Positions 1-13,394 of a DNA stretch of 64,000 nucleotides are shown one piece after another (position 1 is the first letter of the stretch; every line of letters begins with the position of its first letter). Below the pieces are notes generated by a model, which did not search any database, was not told the origin of the DNA, and saw only the letters and a list, made by a program, of their open reading frames with translations. Both the position numbers and the translations under genes were made by a program. Where the stretch lies: contig CM032795.1 in assembly GCA_019155185.1 (NCBI GenBank), forward strand, positions 15,045,795 to 15,109,794. The letters run 5' to 3'. The DNA is from Beaufortia kweichowensis (lineage: Eukaryota > Chordata > Actinopteri > Cypriniformes > Gastromyzontidae).

Positions 1-1215
1 TTTATTTGAACACTTTTTTAATCTAATCTACACTATTTCAATACCTCAATGTAATTATCATATTTTACATATATTGTCAAAATAAATATATTGCAAATTT
101 CACTCTAAAATCCCTTATCTCAAAAAATGACCATCACATTATATTATGTAAACTGCAATGTATTTATTTTTATGATACAACATAAGAGATTCCCGGGATG
201 TATCTGTAGTAACGAGAGTCTTTCAGCAGTCGCATAAGAATGTAACCGTGCTGCTGTGTGTCTTCTCCATCCTCTCTTTTGCACCTTGGGACTGAAACAG
301 TATATTCTTTGTCTTAAACCTTGCCTAGCGGCACACACAGTAGAAGTTACGGAAACAAAAACAAGAGGGCCACCACATCCATTCATTCTTCTCCGATACT
401 CTCCCAGCATTTTAATGCACACCCCTTTTCTCTAATGGACTTTGCAGGCGTCTGCAGCCGAGCCCACAATGGGATCAGGGGTCTGCTGTGCATGTCAGTC
501 ACACATGAATAAACCCTGTAAGTCTAGCCCCTTCGGTTTCCCTTTATGTCACACAGTGAATATTGAGATAAATGGATGCACCAGTCATTAGATGGTCTGG
601 GTGGGGAAGAAAATCAGCAGTGAATACAGAGTTTCATTATAGATGTCTGTAAAGAAAGAAAAACAGACTATGCCACACAGGGCTGATGGGAAGACAGTTG
701 AACTTTAAGTTATTCACCTCTGTTAATCTTCTCAGTGAAGAGCTGAGGATGTTCTGCTTGAACTTTACATGTCTTGCTAGATCTATCCTTGCTTTAAAGC
801 AGGCAGGAATGTGTTCCGAGCCGCGTTGATTGACTGCTGGAAGAGAAATGAGAGAACCGGAGGGGAGAGGAAGAGTAATTTAGTATCCGAGAGCTCTCGA
901 GGTCTTAGACCCGTCTGAGGGGACAGGTGATGACAACTGAGAGCTCTCTCTTATCTTTTCCTCTCTGATCATCTATTCTTCTCACAATCTGTGCTTCTTT
1001 CACATTTTGACTTAATGCCCTTCAGAGATGTCCACTTCTTTCCTTAAACTTGCTGTCTCATTGAAAGGGTATATTTCACAGATGTTGAATGGTTTTATTG
1101 GATGCTGAAGAAGTGGACTTTGGCTGTGTTTTTGCGGCTTGTAAGGCAAGAGTGGAAGTGCAGCCAGATTTAAGGAGTTTCCATGTTCATACTGTATTAC
1201 TTGCGTTTAACATAT
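1..1215. other. Intergenic DNA, no gene recognised
   Basis: AT-rich sequence with only short open frames that lack splice-site context or recognisable protein motifs. I see no coding, RNA-gene or repeat signature I can name. A 3' end of a gene lying left of the window cannot be excluded. Confidence 0.5.
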
Positions 1216-1781
1216 AGTACCAGTCAAAAGTTTAAACACACTTGTCAAAAATGTCTCTCATGATCTTAAAAATCTTTTATTCTGAACTTGTATATTTAAA
1301 TGTTTGAGACTACTTTGTAGACAAAAATGTAATTGTGCCAATATATTAATTTTTAAAAAATGGATACGTTGGACCAAATAATGAATATAAAGCAGCCAAT
1401 AAGAGTCCAGCATAGATAGGCTTCTTCTTCAGTGCTGTTTAAAAGCTTTCCAGGTTAAGACCTCAAGAAAGAAGATGATAAAATGTAAAGAAGATGAGTT
1501 TGCAAATTCTAGACAAACGGTGACTACTACTCAAATATAATATAGTGTTCAATTATTTTGAATGTTTTAGTCACAACATTATTCTCACAGTTACAATTGA
1601 GTTATTTCATGGTTTCGATAAGTTTACTACTACATTTACATTGACATTTAGGCATTTAGCTGACGCTTTTATCCAAAGCGGCTTACAAATATTAGGAGAC
1701 AACTATAGGAGACTACTTTAAAATGTGGAAAAAAATCTAAACAGCAGTGAATGTTTCCAAACTTTTGACTGGTGCTGTATA
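1216..1781. mobile_element. Non-autonomous TIR DNA transposon, family A copy 1
   Basis: The ends form inverted repeats: ccagtcaaaagttt on the left and its complement aaacttttgactgg on the right. The interior matches, in the opposite orientation, the element at 18300-18757; both carry a 'ttggaccaaataatgaat' stretch and a 'gagtccagcatagat' stretch on opposite strands. No transposase ORF is present, so it would have been mobilised in trans. A SINE-like fragment is inserted at about 1632-1695. The superfamily is not determined. Confidence 0.75.
1632..1695 (-). repeat. SINE-like tail fragment inside family A element
   Basis: The segment reads as the reverse complement of a common fish repeat tail (gctgacgcttttatccaaag on the + strand). 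Similar sequence in + orientation ends the repeat near 53740. It interrupts the surrounding transposon, so it inserted later. Confidence 0.55.
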
Positions 1782-4700
1782 TAACATATCTATCAATATA
1801 TGTCTATTGTTTTCTTTAAATTCTTGCAAATATTCATAATTCCCCTCATGTTTTATTATTAATTAAAAGACATCACAGACATAACCATGCTGTTTTATCC
1901 ATCACTTGCACTAACAGATGTGGCCATGCTCTGTTCTTCTGCATGTCTTTAAATGCTTGAGAGCTGGCAGTCAGTCATTGAGAACTGCTCTTTTCACTGA
2001 TGTTTAAATAGCTCAGTCTCGTTAGTTTTTGACTAAAAGCTCATTGAGTCATATATCTTCTCCTCCTACTGTACAGTAGGTTGGTGTGGCTCTGTGGGAA
2101 TGTGCCATTGTGGTAAGATGACGAAAACTCAATCATTTAACTGTGTTATGGTTTCTGGACGGCACTACGTTTCCATCCTCACGAACCAAACCTCAGCTTT
2201 GAAGTTAAGCATTAAATTACTTGGGGTTTGTTGTTTTGAAGGACAGAGATTCTGCTCAGTGTCAGCTTGTTGCTATGAAACGAAGCAGTGAAAATCTCTG
2301 TGGGTTTATGTGATCGCTCAGAGATCCATCACCTTAAGGATTCAGCCTCACCTGGGTGCATTGTTATCAGCATGTCTGTTGAATGATGGATAAAAGACAG
2401 ACAGTTTGGGCCTATTGTAATTTCGTACTTTATCGAATACACGGCAAAGGTCATGGCCTCAAGCAAAAGTGCATCTCCAATTACACCTAACAGCACTTTT
2501 TTATCCTTTTACCCACATGTACAGTATCTTTTATCCTTGTGGTGGACTACATGTTAAACCCTTTATTGAAAGCAAAAACTTCTAAGGAACAAAGCAGAAA
2601 TATCACATTTCGCTTAGTTAGAGTTAAATGTTCATGTCATCGATATTGTCTTCTAGTGTTAGTACAGTGTCATGCTCATGGGTTCTAGATCTGGTACGGA
2701 ACCGGTTGCCCTGAATAATCAAAACACAAAAGTAATATGTTGTCATGGTAACTATGGGAGGTGATATATCTCTCTGTGATTGCTTTGGAAATATAGAAGA
2801 ATTTCCCTTCAATAATCAGATGGTATTTTCTCAATAAATTTTCATTACATTGGGCCTGGAGGGGTAAGAAATTGATTTGTGCTAAAAGGAAAGTGGAATT
2901 TAGTGGATTTTGCCTTCTAATTAGACTATATACAGTGCAGAACACAGATATTCACAAATATTCTGTTTTATTGTATTTTCTTAAAAAACATCAAAATAGA
3001 ATACACAATGGAATTTGTGAGTACAGGTAAAAAAGAAAAGGAATCCTATAAAACCATAAATGTCATTTTTTTAAATGATTAAAGGGCAACATAATGAGCA
3101 TTTAAATTAAAACCAGGTATGCTCCTATATGTCTTGTGTGTTTTGTATTTTACAAGTTGGGCGTCTGTAATCAGAACACATCAGATGAATTACGAGCAGC
3201 ATTTAAAGAAATTTGTGTATGTGACTCCTCTGAAACCACTTAAACCAGTTTAATTGATGATGTCATGCACCATAAACATATCCATAAGAAATACGTTTCA
3301 GATTATTTTCCATCTGCCCGGCCGTTTATCTTTGTTTCTCTTACACAGGTCTTGACATTTGGCATTGTGAACTTCTAGAGACCACAGGAGGTGGCTGTAT
3401 ATTAACTTTTAGATGTCATAAATGCTAAAGTTTCTCGGACAATGGTGTAACCTTTCGCCATTTACTGCAGTTTAAGGAGGGAGGCTTATCAGGCATGTGT
3501 TTGCTGAAGATCACAAGGTATCGAATGATTCTTAGAAATGCCATCTTTGAAAAATGAGATTTAGTGCTACTGATCTGCTTTTTGTTCACAAAGGGAGACC
3601 AGGAAAGCTTTAGAGGTTAAAAGTGCTACAAAACCCATCTTTCATTTTGAAGTACATATTCTTTCCATAAAGAAACCATTATAGTAGAATTAAATAAGAA
3701 ACCTGTTATGCTTCAGCAAACACATCAGTAGAACATTTTCTCTCTTTTTTCTGGCACTGTCTATATGTTATTTTTAATCTTTTAATACTCAGTGAGGGAA
3801 GCAGGCGAGGGATTTGATTGTTGGCCCAGATTTGTCAATGCTCCTGCATGTGCATTTAAATACACGGTGGAAGTGTTGAAGACTTCAGGAGGAAATTGCC
3901 TTGGCTTTTCAATCTTGAACAGAAGTCAGTGCTGTAATTACAGGCTGAATCCCTGAACGATAGATTACAAACTCACCTGTTCCACAAACACAAACGCGTA
4001 AAAGAAGAATGCCAGTGACAGGCATAGACGGCAGTAAATGCATGACAATATAGCAAAACAGTGGTTATTAATAATTACAAGATGACATGCTTGTCATCTT
4101 TGTATAAATATAACATGAAAAAATCAGTTTTTCATATCTTTTACATATGTGATATGACTTTGGCAGATGTGACAGTAATTATGACATTAAGTTAATGCTC
4201 TTGAAATAATGTGCATATAATGTGTTATAATAAATTTTATATAAATCATGGCACATGTATTATAAATACAATGAACGGATGCATTTCGAAACATACAGAT
4301 TGTACTAAATAATCTGATATGTGCAATGTTATTTAGATTGTCCCTGCACATGTTTAAAAATTTTTAAGATTTTGAAGTATTGGCAAATCTGTATAGGTTT
4401 GCATTGCATGTGGTAAATCTAAAACACACTTCCATTGGTTTTTAAGGGCCATGAATAGGGTAGGAAAACAAATAATAAACCCACCACTCCGGGTGGTTTG
4501 GGGGCCTCTTAGAAATCTGAACTGGTAGTTTATTGTAAGGGAACACTAGTGGGATTCTTACCATCCACCCCTCTGTAATAAAGGGGCGAAATGGTCATTT
4601 AGTGACCTAAAGTTTTGAAGGCAAGAGTTATTCACAGCAGATTTGTGTTACGAACTCCACATACTTCTGTAAAAACGAGAATGCCATGCAAACATAGCTA

Positions 4701-6862
4701 TTAAGGTGTATGCACTGGCAGATTTCTCTGTTATTTTAGAACACCTGGGTCCCCAGAGAGCCCATGGAGATTTGTGGAGCGTTGCTGCTGGAATTTTTTC
4801 CGGCTGTAATTGCACTTGCTTTATCCTTGGGGACAACTTAAGCGCAAACGATAGGTGTGATTGGCGCCTGAAGGTGACCTGGGATGTTTTCGTGCTCAGC
4901 GTTGTGACAGAGAGCGAGAGAGGAAAAAAGTTACATTTAAAAAATTGGTGCGAGGGTAAGAAAATGTGTGGTGTGAACAGTTGCAGGGACAATATACAAT
5001 ATATGAGGCATCTGGACGTGTCCATGCGTATCTTTGTGGTTTTTTTGTTGCTGCAAGTGGTTTTGATGACAGTCCACAAAATGTGATGGTCTCAAAATGT
5101 TTGCGTTTGCGTTGTGAAACACCTGGAGAAAATAATTCTGTTGTGCTCAGTAAATGTCTGGTTTTTGTTTCCAATCAGAAAAATGTAGTATTATCCATTA
5201 TATGTACAGCTTTATGTGAGTCATCTATCTTGGTATTTGGCTTACAAATGTCACACTCATTTAAATTTGAAGTCAAAATTAAAGTTCATATAAAATGCCA
5301 TGTGCTTTAAAAGTGTGCATTACCCTACAGCTCTTCTGGCATTGATCTAATGGCACACGTTTTCAATAGAGACAATCTTAACTAAAATCAATGTTTACAA
5401 TGCAAAGTTTTCCTCCATTCTGTCTGTTTGCCACCCACATTTCTTCTCATTCCCAACGAGGAAAACTGGTTGTTTGTTTAAAGTCTCAAAGCAATAAGCT
5501 TCTCTTGATCCCTGATTTATTATGGTTTGAAGAGACTGTTCAATAACATACATAAACTCACACCAGTGGTTCTTCTGGTCTCTGTGTGGCTTTAGTGTTT
5601 GCTGTCTGGAGTTTAGTTGGATGAGATGTGTAAGGTCCAGCCCAGGGTGAGAGGACACAAGCTGGATGCTCTTCTGCTACTAACCTTCTCCAACCCAATG
5701 ACCTGTAAACACAGAGCTGTCTGCTGGGACTGCTCACAAGGGAGTTCATTTTGTTGATTTCAAAGTAGCAAATGGGTTTGCATGCATGAAATGAACAATA
5801 ACTTTGTAAAGCAATTTAATAAAACACATTTACTTAAGCACTTATTAATTAATACAATTAAATGGCATAATAGATATTATTGTAGGCTTATACTATAATT
5901 GTAAAAAGATTGTACTACAGTGATGAAAAACATTATCACTTTATTGCTTGATTGACACTTGACTTTGGTTTTGTCTTCATGCCGCAAACATTGTGTGGTC
6001 ACGTCCACATTAATTGGAATATATTTAACGATAATTTTCGCTGATTTTCTTTCTACTTTCTGCAGAGCCATAAAACTGTGTGTGTAAGTCTATAATGTAT
6101 TTTTTTTATTAACTTAGTAACTTAATCTCTTTTACACCACCTTTAAATGTATCATCTGCTAGAGTAGCTTTAACACTGATCCGTTATTGCTTTCCTAATG
6201 ACAAATTTATAAAGTATCTCTGTATGACTGTACTGTATCACTCTCTATGATGTAATCTAGTAACATCATTGGCTCACATGTTGTTGGGAAGAAAAACAGT
6301 TAGAGTTTATTGTTAACATAACATGGTGGAATAAGTGGTGCTTTTTTAATATATAATTTAATATAAGTTTACTATTCCAGGTGGAATGTGACTGACATTT
6401 ATGTTGTATGTGTTTTGCACAGGTGTAAGTGCATAATGTATGAAAACGTGAGAATGTGTATTTGCGTGTGTGTGTTCAGAGGAGTTGACAGAGCTAGCTG
6501 ACGTGCTGAGGTGTGACTTGTCCTCTATTTAGCACCCTGCAGGATTACTCACACGAGGGATGTGGATATGCAGATGAAAGCAAGTGGAGATAAGAAAAAG
6601 AGAGAAGGAAAGGACAGAGTTGAGGGCAAACATTATTTGGTGGTGGGAATTAATAGTGCTTTGCCAAGTACTGATATTTCAGAGGTCTTGTGAGAAAGAG
6701 CGCACAGGAATAAATGGAACGCTGTCATATGGAAATGGCAAGCTATCGCACTGAAAATATTACATTTTAAAGTCAGTCAAGAAGACAGACAGGCCTGTAT
6801 CCCTTAGCGAGGGAGGGTGTTCGGACAAATCACAATATTGTCGCAGTGTAGAAGGGATAATA
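1782..6862. other. Intergenic DNA, no gene recognised
   Basis: No spliced gene or RNA gene recognised. The longest open frames (about 4650-5310, both strands) overlap each other, have no domain signature and look like chance ORFs. A short inverted repeat lies at 4079-4100. The block from 4700 to 5100 is somewhat less AT-rich and could be conserved non-coding DNA, which needs cross-species alignment. Confidence 0.45.
4079..4100. repeat. Short perfect inverted repeat (9-bp arms, 4-nt loop)
   Basis: The arms aagatgaca and tgtcatctt flank the loop tgct. The pairing extends a little further imperfectly. No oligo-T terminator context or gene end is visible, so function is unknown. Confidence 0.5.
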
Positions 6863-6938
6863 TACAGTGGGCTAGTCGTTATCACAAAATAAACCAAAAC
6901 CAAGGAGTTTGTTTTGTGATAATGACCAGCTGACTGTA
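6863..6938. repeat. 76-nt near-perfect hairpin (miniature foldback)
   Basis: A left arm of about 32 nt beginning tacagtgggctagtcgttat pairs with a right arm ending in ataatgaccagctgactgta. There are about five mismatches and a loop of about 12 nt. The size fits either a tiny foldback MITE or a pre-miRNA-like stem. I do not recognise it as a known microRNA. Confidence 0.7.
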
Positions 6939-9236
6939 ATGTATCTTTCTTATTACATTATATAGCCACTTATTGTATTTACTATAAATAATTAAATAAA
7001 TAGACATTACATATTGGTTTTAGTTGGATTTTTGATTATTAAAAGAAAGAAACAGTTGAAGAATATGGGACACATTCATTTAAATTGAATGAATTTGTTG
7101 TCATTGAATAAGTACATTGAAATTAAAATGGAATCATTTGGGTGCTAAAATAAATAAAAATAAAACAGATACATCTAATAGCGATAGTAAACTGATAGCA
7201 AGAATACACCAGTCACACAGAAGATACTTCACATTCCAAAAACAGATACATGACTAATGTTGCAAGTAATTGCAATTTAAATTTAATTGCAAGTAAAAGC
7301 AGTTTAAGTCATTACAGTATTAAAACAAATGTGGCTTTGGCATAAAAACTGTCAGTCTTACTCATATTCAACATTGCACATGCTTTTCAGTTTACGTTAT
7401 TGCAATATTTGAAACATATATGACTTTGGCATAGAAAGAATTGTAATGTATGGTTGGAGTTTGGTTGCCATAGTTGACATCAAATATATAGTGTAGCAAT
7501 CATTACATAATAAAAGTTTTTAGTGATTTGATGCCAAATTTCACAGTTAACTAGAATTGAACTTACTGACAGCCATACAATACTTAAAGGTAATCTGTAC
7601 AACTACAGTATATACAGTATATCTACAGTACATCTAAAATATTATAATTTTCCTTCAAGGTATTATTAAGGTTTGTAGCAGAACATGGTCACAGCAGTAT
7701 CAGTGATCAGCCTGTTGAGTGAAACAGGTGCAGAAAGACAGATACAAATGAGCTGTGTGTACAGGCTGCTGAAGCTGACACTGTGTGATTACCTGTCCCA
7801 TCGGAGCAGGGAATACTGAGTTGACAGTATACTGCAATGCTGACAGAGGAAACTTTTAAACTGATCTGAGACCTGCTTTGCTGATTCTCTCATAATAGGC
7901 ATTGTATGATGTTTGGAAGAATAGAGCTGACTTAAGATCAGCATGAGAATGACCATATCCGTTCCCAGCAGCTCTCCATAGAGATGGCTGCCATAACCTC
8001 AACACAGCTCATGTGCCCCGTAAAATATCCCTTATCCTGCTCTTTGTTCCTTCTCCGCCCTCTCATTCATCTAAGCAGAGATGCATGGCAGAGAGAGGAC
8101 AAAGAAAAGGCTGAAGACGACCCACAGCTCAGACAGAGCCTTGCTGGAAGATCACAAAGCCTGGGTCTTAAATGAGACTATCCAGAAAATCTCATGTTAT
8201 GCTGCCAGCGCGACAGCTCCACACCCGTTCCATCCAACAGCAAACTATCAGTTAAGTTATAAAAAAAACTATACTTAAAAATTTGTAGGTTCAGGCAGTT
8301 ATCACCTTAGAAAACTACAGATGAAAGAGTTTTCCAACTACAGGATTTGTGAAGCATTTGTCAAAACAGATAACCTTGTAAAGCTTAGTCTTCTCTGCGG
8401 CACGCAGTCAACACATGTTATTGAGCTCCCGGCTTTGAGAAACAGAGACATAAACCTCCAGGACATCTTAATCTCTGCAGAAAAACACCCTGACACGCAG
8501 ACCTGTGTCTCAGCCTGCTTCCTATGAATAAATCATCCATCCAAACTGGCAGTGTGTCTTTCTACTCAGCACTGGTAACGACGCCTCATTCCCAGTGTTG
8601 CCAGAGATATGGCTTAATGCTCTGAGGGTTCGGATAGACGTTCATATTCGGCTCAATATTTTCTGACTCGATAAGGTGAAGGGAAAGACCAAACATTGTG
8701 ATAAAAGTGCCACGGTATGTCTTAACTGATGTATTACCCCATTTATTTCGTGAAGGGAAGGAGAGGCAGGGGACGTTGGATAAGAGTGTCGTCTTTTGTC
8801 AAAACCTGTGAAAGTCACAAGGGTAAACAGTCATTCTCTGATTTGAACGTGATGGTGGTGTGGGGATTACGCTGGGTCTGCGGAGGCACGGGACGTCGTA
8901 CAATGTCATCGGAGCTGTTTGTGGAAAGGCAGATGGAGGTGGACGGAGGGAGAGAGGGAGGGATGAGGTGTTTGGAAAGGAAAGACGGGGAGCTGAGGAG
9001 AGGAGTGAAATATCAGACAAACGTATGGAAAACGGTACATCAGTCAGCATGGGCTGTAAGAGATAAAGAGTTGGGAATCAGATTTGTGGTTTAAAGTTTT
9101 GAATGGTCTTGTCCTTTCACTTCCTCACGTTGTAAAATTGTGTTTAAATAACCATAATGAAGCAAAAGCTGTGGTTTTATTCTTGGGAGGGACAAGGTAA
9201 AATATATTAATTAGGTGTTTTGTTTAGTATTTATAT
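6939..9236. other. Intergenic DNA, no gene recognised
   Basis: There is no supported gene. The stretch at about 7700-9090 is more GC-rich than its surroundings and has open frames on both strands, but none shows a protein family signature or coding-like splice structure. Confidence 0.45.
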
Positions 9237-9533
9237 TAACCTGATTACCCGTCACTGCACATATTAAGCATACACATGAAAATGAACTATTCAAACTATT
9301 TAAAACTATTTTTTTACATTTACATTTTTTAATATTTTTTTAATTTAAGGTATTTTTGTAAATAACATATTCACTTTTTTATAATTGTTTTGTTTGTTTA
9401 TTATTATGAAAATTTGTCAAATATTTATTTTTGAGTCTACCTTCCCATCAATCTATAGTTTGTCACGATTAGATTAAAATTCAACTATGAAATATTAAAA
9501 TGTGAAATAAAATAATGGACAGTTAACAGGTTA
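9237..9533. mobile_element. Short TIR element, family C copy 1
   Basis: It begins taacctgattacccgtcact and ends in the inverted form agttaacaggtta. Related copies occur at 30206-30475 and 36001-36277, the last in the opposite orientation. All share an internal 'atagtttgtca.gatta' motif or its complement. There is no coding capacity, so this is a non-autonomous DNA element by inference. Confidence 0.65.
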
Positions 9534-10358
9534 ATACCTGTATTAGTATGTTAGTCAACTAATTTTGGTAAACTGAATAAATGATACGATGAAGATTATA
9601 TTTTAATGTATAAAATATATAGCATATACAAAATATGACCTGTTAAAAGCTTATGTTTTATTTTAAATCTATGTTTCTGTATTTTATACAGTAAATTTAA
9701 TGTGTTTACTATAACTACAGTGTGATTTCTTAAAACTGCAACATGTTGGGGGTCTATTGTGTAAAATAACAGTTAAAAACTTGAGTACAGGTTGTAGGCA
9801 GACACACAGGGTAAATTACCTATTTTCACTGCTACTTCTTGCTAGTTCAGCTAATATTTTCCCTGCACTGTTGCCTGTCATTTGGGAGAATAGTTTAACG
9901 GAGAACACGTTGAGTATAAACAGCTCTCAGCGCATGTGTGTGGGCTGTCTGTGGTGGTGCCGGAATTCACGCCAGAGCTGGATGCTAAAAATCAGCATGC
10001 CTAACTGTTAATTTGATTCATAAAGGAAAATAAAAACCAATGAAAACATGACATAAATAAATATGATAAAATACTTACATTATGCATTCACAACTTTGAT
10101 CATTATATGTATCTGTCAGGATTTATTCATAGGGTTGGTGCTTGTCCCTGTCAATCCAAACCAAATCTACTTTTATGCAAAGAAGTAAAGTGTAGAAGTA
10201 TTCTTGCATAATATAAGGATATATAGACATGACATAATTGATTTATCTCCCAATGTGGTTTTGGCATTCCAGTGATGTTTAGTTTGACCTCATGACTTCA
10301 TGTACCTTGTCCACTAACATTTAACATTTTTAGTTCTGTGCAGTTATAAATATATGTC

Positions 10359-10361
<3 letters not shown>
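9534..10361. other. Intergenic DNA, nothing recognised
   Basis: AT-rich DNA without an ORF or repeat signature that I can support. Confidence 0.4.

Positions 10362-10429
<68 letters not shown>
10362..10429. repeat. (TA)n microsatellite
   Basis: An uninterrupted TA dinucleotide run of about 68 bp. It is likely length-polymorphic and explains the Tyr/Ile-rich antisense open frame across it, which is not a gene. Confidence 0.95.
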
Positions 10430-10430
<1 letters not shown>

Positions 10431-13142
10431 CCAACTAACCATATGGTGCAATGGCTCTGTGGTCTTTTCATCTATTGATAGATATCTTAAATAAGAACGG
10501 CACATGACCGGTATGTGCAGCGTCATTCGATTTTCATACCAACAGTGACAAGCGGTTGACAGGAATGAAGATTTTAGGTTTCAGGTTGCATCCACCTGAT
10601 GCTCTCTGATGATAGAAAGTAGCAAAAAGGTCACAGGCTCAAACAAACAGACAGCTGGTGAGATTCCTAACATATAAGTAATAAACCAAAAATATTCTCA
10701 ATTATAATGTGTCTTCCTAATTTGAATTCTGTTGAGATTTTACTAGTTAAATATAGAACAGTTAATTTCTTTGTAAGAGCTTAAGTGTGAATAGAAACAC
10801 AGAATATGTATGCTTGCTAATGAGATGGCAAACTTTACTGATATTTGCATAAATGTTAATGATGTATGTGTTTGCATTGCCTAACAGAGACTGACAGAGC
10901 ACTGTCATAAGGAAACGTGTTTGGCGATCTCTTATTCACTCTATAGCGTCTTCTTTCAGAGCAGACATCTCTCTGCTTTCACTAGACTCACATTGTCGTG
11001 AGCTAGTCTGAAGGATGGGATTTATTTGTCTTTGTATAATTTGTTCAGCACTGTTGATGTTAAAGGAATGCGTAGCCTTTTCCATCACATTGCTGAATTA
11101 AAAAAACACCATATCTTTGTAAAAACATACAGAACCGAGGAAGACTGACAGATGCAGATTCTACTTTCTAAATTACCCTGAACGCCAGTTGTGAATGTTG
11201 TTAATATTTTTGCATTTCTGCCTTTTTCCATCTTATCATCACCAGGGCTAAAGGGAGCCTCTGCAAAAGTGTTAAAATCATGAGAAATGTAGTGTGGTCA
11301 AACATGGTATCCGTTGTTCAATTTCACAGACAGGCAGTTAATCTTTAATTTTTATGGATCTTCACATACCATGCCTCTGTCTCTGTGAGATGTTCATCAA
11401 CCGTCGGCTAACAAAAGCAAATGTCTGTGACCGTTTTGGTGGCTCCCGAGGTCTGAACCCCTCAGAGGTTGTAAGGTCATTGAGGTCACAGAAAAGACCT
11501 AATCTCCTGTCTTTGTGCTGTGAAATTTACAGGCTTTTTATATACGTGCACACAGGTGCTGACCTGTGTGTGGTCCAAAACATACCCAGCCATTTGTGAT
11601 CACCACATCACATGTGTCTGCAGCAATTCTTTTATCAGCTCTCTTGTTTTGGTCCCTATATAATACACTTGCTATTATGTAAAAAGCCACCCTGTGTATT
11701 TGAGGGCAGTAATAGCTGTTTTCCATTCCCAGAAGCCTAATGACCATAATTCACTGCATCGCCCATGCCGGATTAATGCATAAATGCAGAGAGCCTTTCA
11801 CCTCTTCTTGTGTTTCTCTGCATTCATACCAATACTTGCTTTATAAATTATGGATCAAGCCTTTTTCTTAACTAATTATAGCCACAGACCCATTTCACTG
11901 ATGGACAGTTTCTCTTCGCACTTAATCTATGCTTTTTACACTAATTCAGGCCATTAGTGTTTCAATGTCTAAGCCCTGTTGGCAAAGCTGAGTATTCTGG
12001 TTGGGGAAAAGACACAGTAACTTTTGCAGGCTGTCCAGATGACCTTCTCTAAGTTAACCTGTCCTGCTCGGTCTCCCTTCTGCATAATAGATAATGATAA
12101 GACTCGGATGGGGAGGAGGGTATGGGACACAAGCCAGTATTACTTGTAAATTCATTTTTAATGAGGTAAACAGGTCTGTTCGGGTCATGAGGGTGACTGT
12201 GAGTGTTGAGTCCATATCTGTCTATGCTCTCAGCATCCTCCTGTCTCCTCTGACACTTTAACACACCGCAGGCAGAGCTTCTGCACTCATAATTACATCT
12301 CACTGGTGCTGATAGAAAGTGCCCTGCTACCCGTCAAGCCTCCTAGTTCGGCCACCAATTACGTGGGTAAATGAACTGTATTCCGGCTGTGCATGCTCTC
12401 AGTTACCTTTTTAATAATCTGTAGAAACACTTCCTGTTGATAGATTGAGCTCTTTGCAGCAAATGTGAAATAATGTGGGAAAATATCTACCGAGTTGTTG
12501 CTTTAACAATTAGTGTTAAAACAAATATATATATAATATATATAGCACCAGTGTGTTAAAACAATATGGATGTACAGTCTAAGACACTCTTGCTTTGTGG
12601 TTAAAAGGTTTTTACTCACTCTTTTACCAAACCCATATATTGTCGTTTTTCAGTTGAACACAAAAGTAAAAAAAATTTCTTGAAAAATACAATAGTAAAG
12701 TAGAAGTTTTGAAAAATATATATGTAATACATTACAGGCTCCCAGAATCTCCAACAGCAATATTTTAATAATTAATAAAATAAATGCATCACAATGGAGA
12801 TACTGGTTAGGATTGTGGTTTTTCAGTAGTTTTACAGTGTATATTAACATTATTTGCTGTTCGCCTTTGACAGCATTCAGACCCAGAAGTGGTGATGCGT
12901 GACGTCGACTTGACTTGGTGGACTGTGCATATGGGTTTATGTAAATGTGTCCTATGGTGTGACAGCAAAGATGTAGAAAAAACTCTTAATAATATACAAA
13001 TAGCATAAGAAAGATTTATGTTCATTGTTAAAGTTACAAATAGAATAAGAGAGTTTTATCTTCAATGTCAGAGTTTTTTGTCCACATTTTTGGTGTCTCA
13101 CCATAAGACTCGTTTACGGTATATTAGTTAACTACCCATATA
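10430..13142. other. Intergenic DNA, no gene recognised
   Basis: No gene is supported. The intervals at about 11200-11800 and 11950-12450 are less AT-rich and have no repeat signature. They are reasonable places to look for conserved regulatory DNA upstream of tnc, but sequence alone does not show this. Confidence 0.4.
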
Positions 13143-13394
13143 CGGTCTAATAAAGGTGCAAAAAATGTTTCTTCACAGCAATGCCATTGAAGAACTGTTT
13201 CTAGTCTCCCAAAGAGCTCTCAAAGGTTGTTAAAAGAACCATTTCCCTCTTAAGTTTTTATAGTCTGAGGAACCTTTTCTAATGCAAAGAGACTTTTTGT
13301 GCAACCAAAATGTTTTGTGGATGTTAAAGTTTTATTATCAGACAGCACAATAAAGAACCTTTTACCGTAAGTAACTTTTATTTTAAGCAGTGTA
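13143..13394. mobile_element. Non-autonomous TIR element, family B copy 1
   Basis: The interior contains the repeated 'aaagaacc' and 'gttcttcac'-like motifs shared with the copy at 34411-34661. The right end reads tattttaagcagtgta, a degenerate version of the ttaagagtgt terminus. The left end (taataaaggtgc) is truncated or diverged. There is no coding capacity. Confidence 0.6.

Noticed and set aside
4648..5310. Cluster of overlapping ORFs of 87-143 aa on both strands
   Set aside because: Mutually overlapping, no domain motif, no splice or promoter context. Consistent with chance open frames in non-coding DNA.
8729..9094. ORF of 121 aa with Arg/Gly-rich content
   Set aside because: Composition follows a local purine-rich tract (agggagagagggaggg). 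No homologous motif and there are competing frames on both strands.
10344..10526. Antisense ORF with Tyr-Ile repeats
   Set aside because: Translation of the (TA)n microsatellite.
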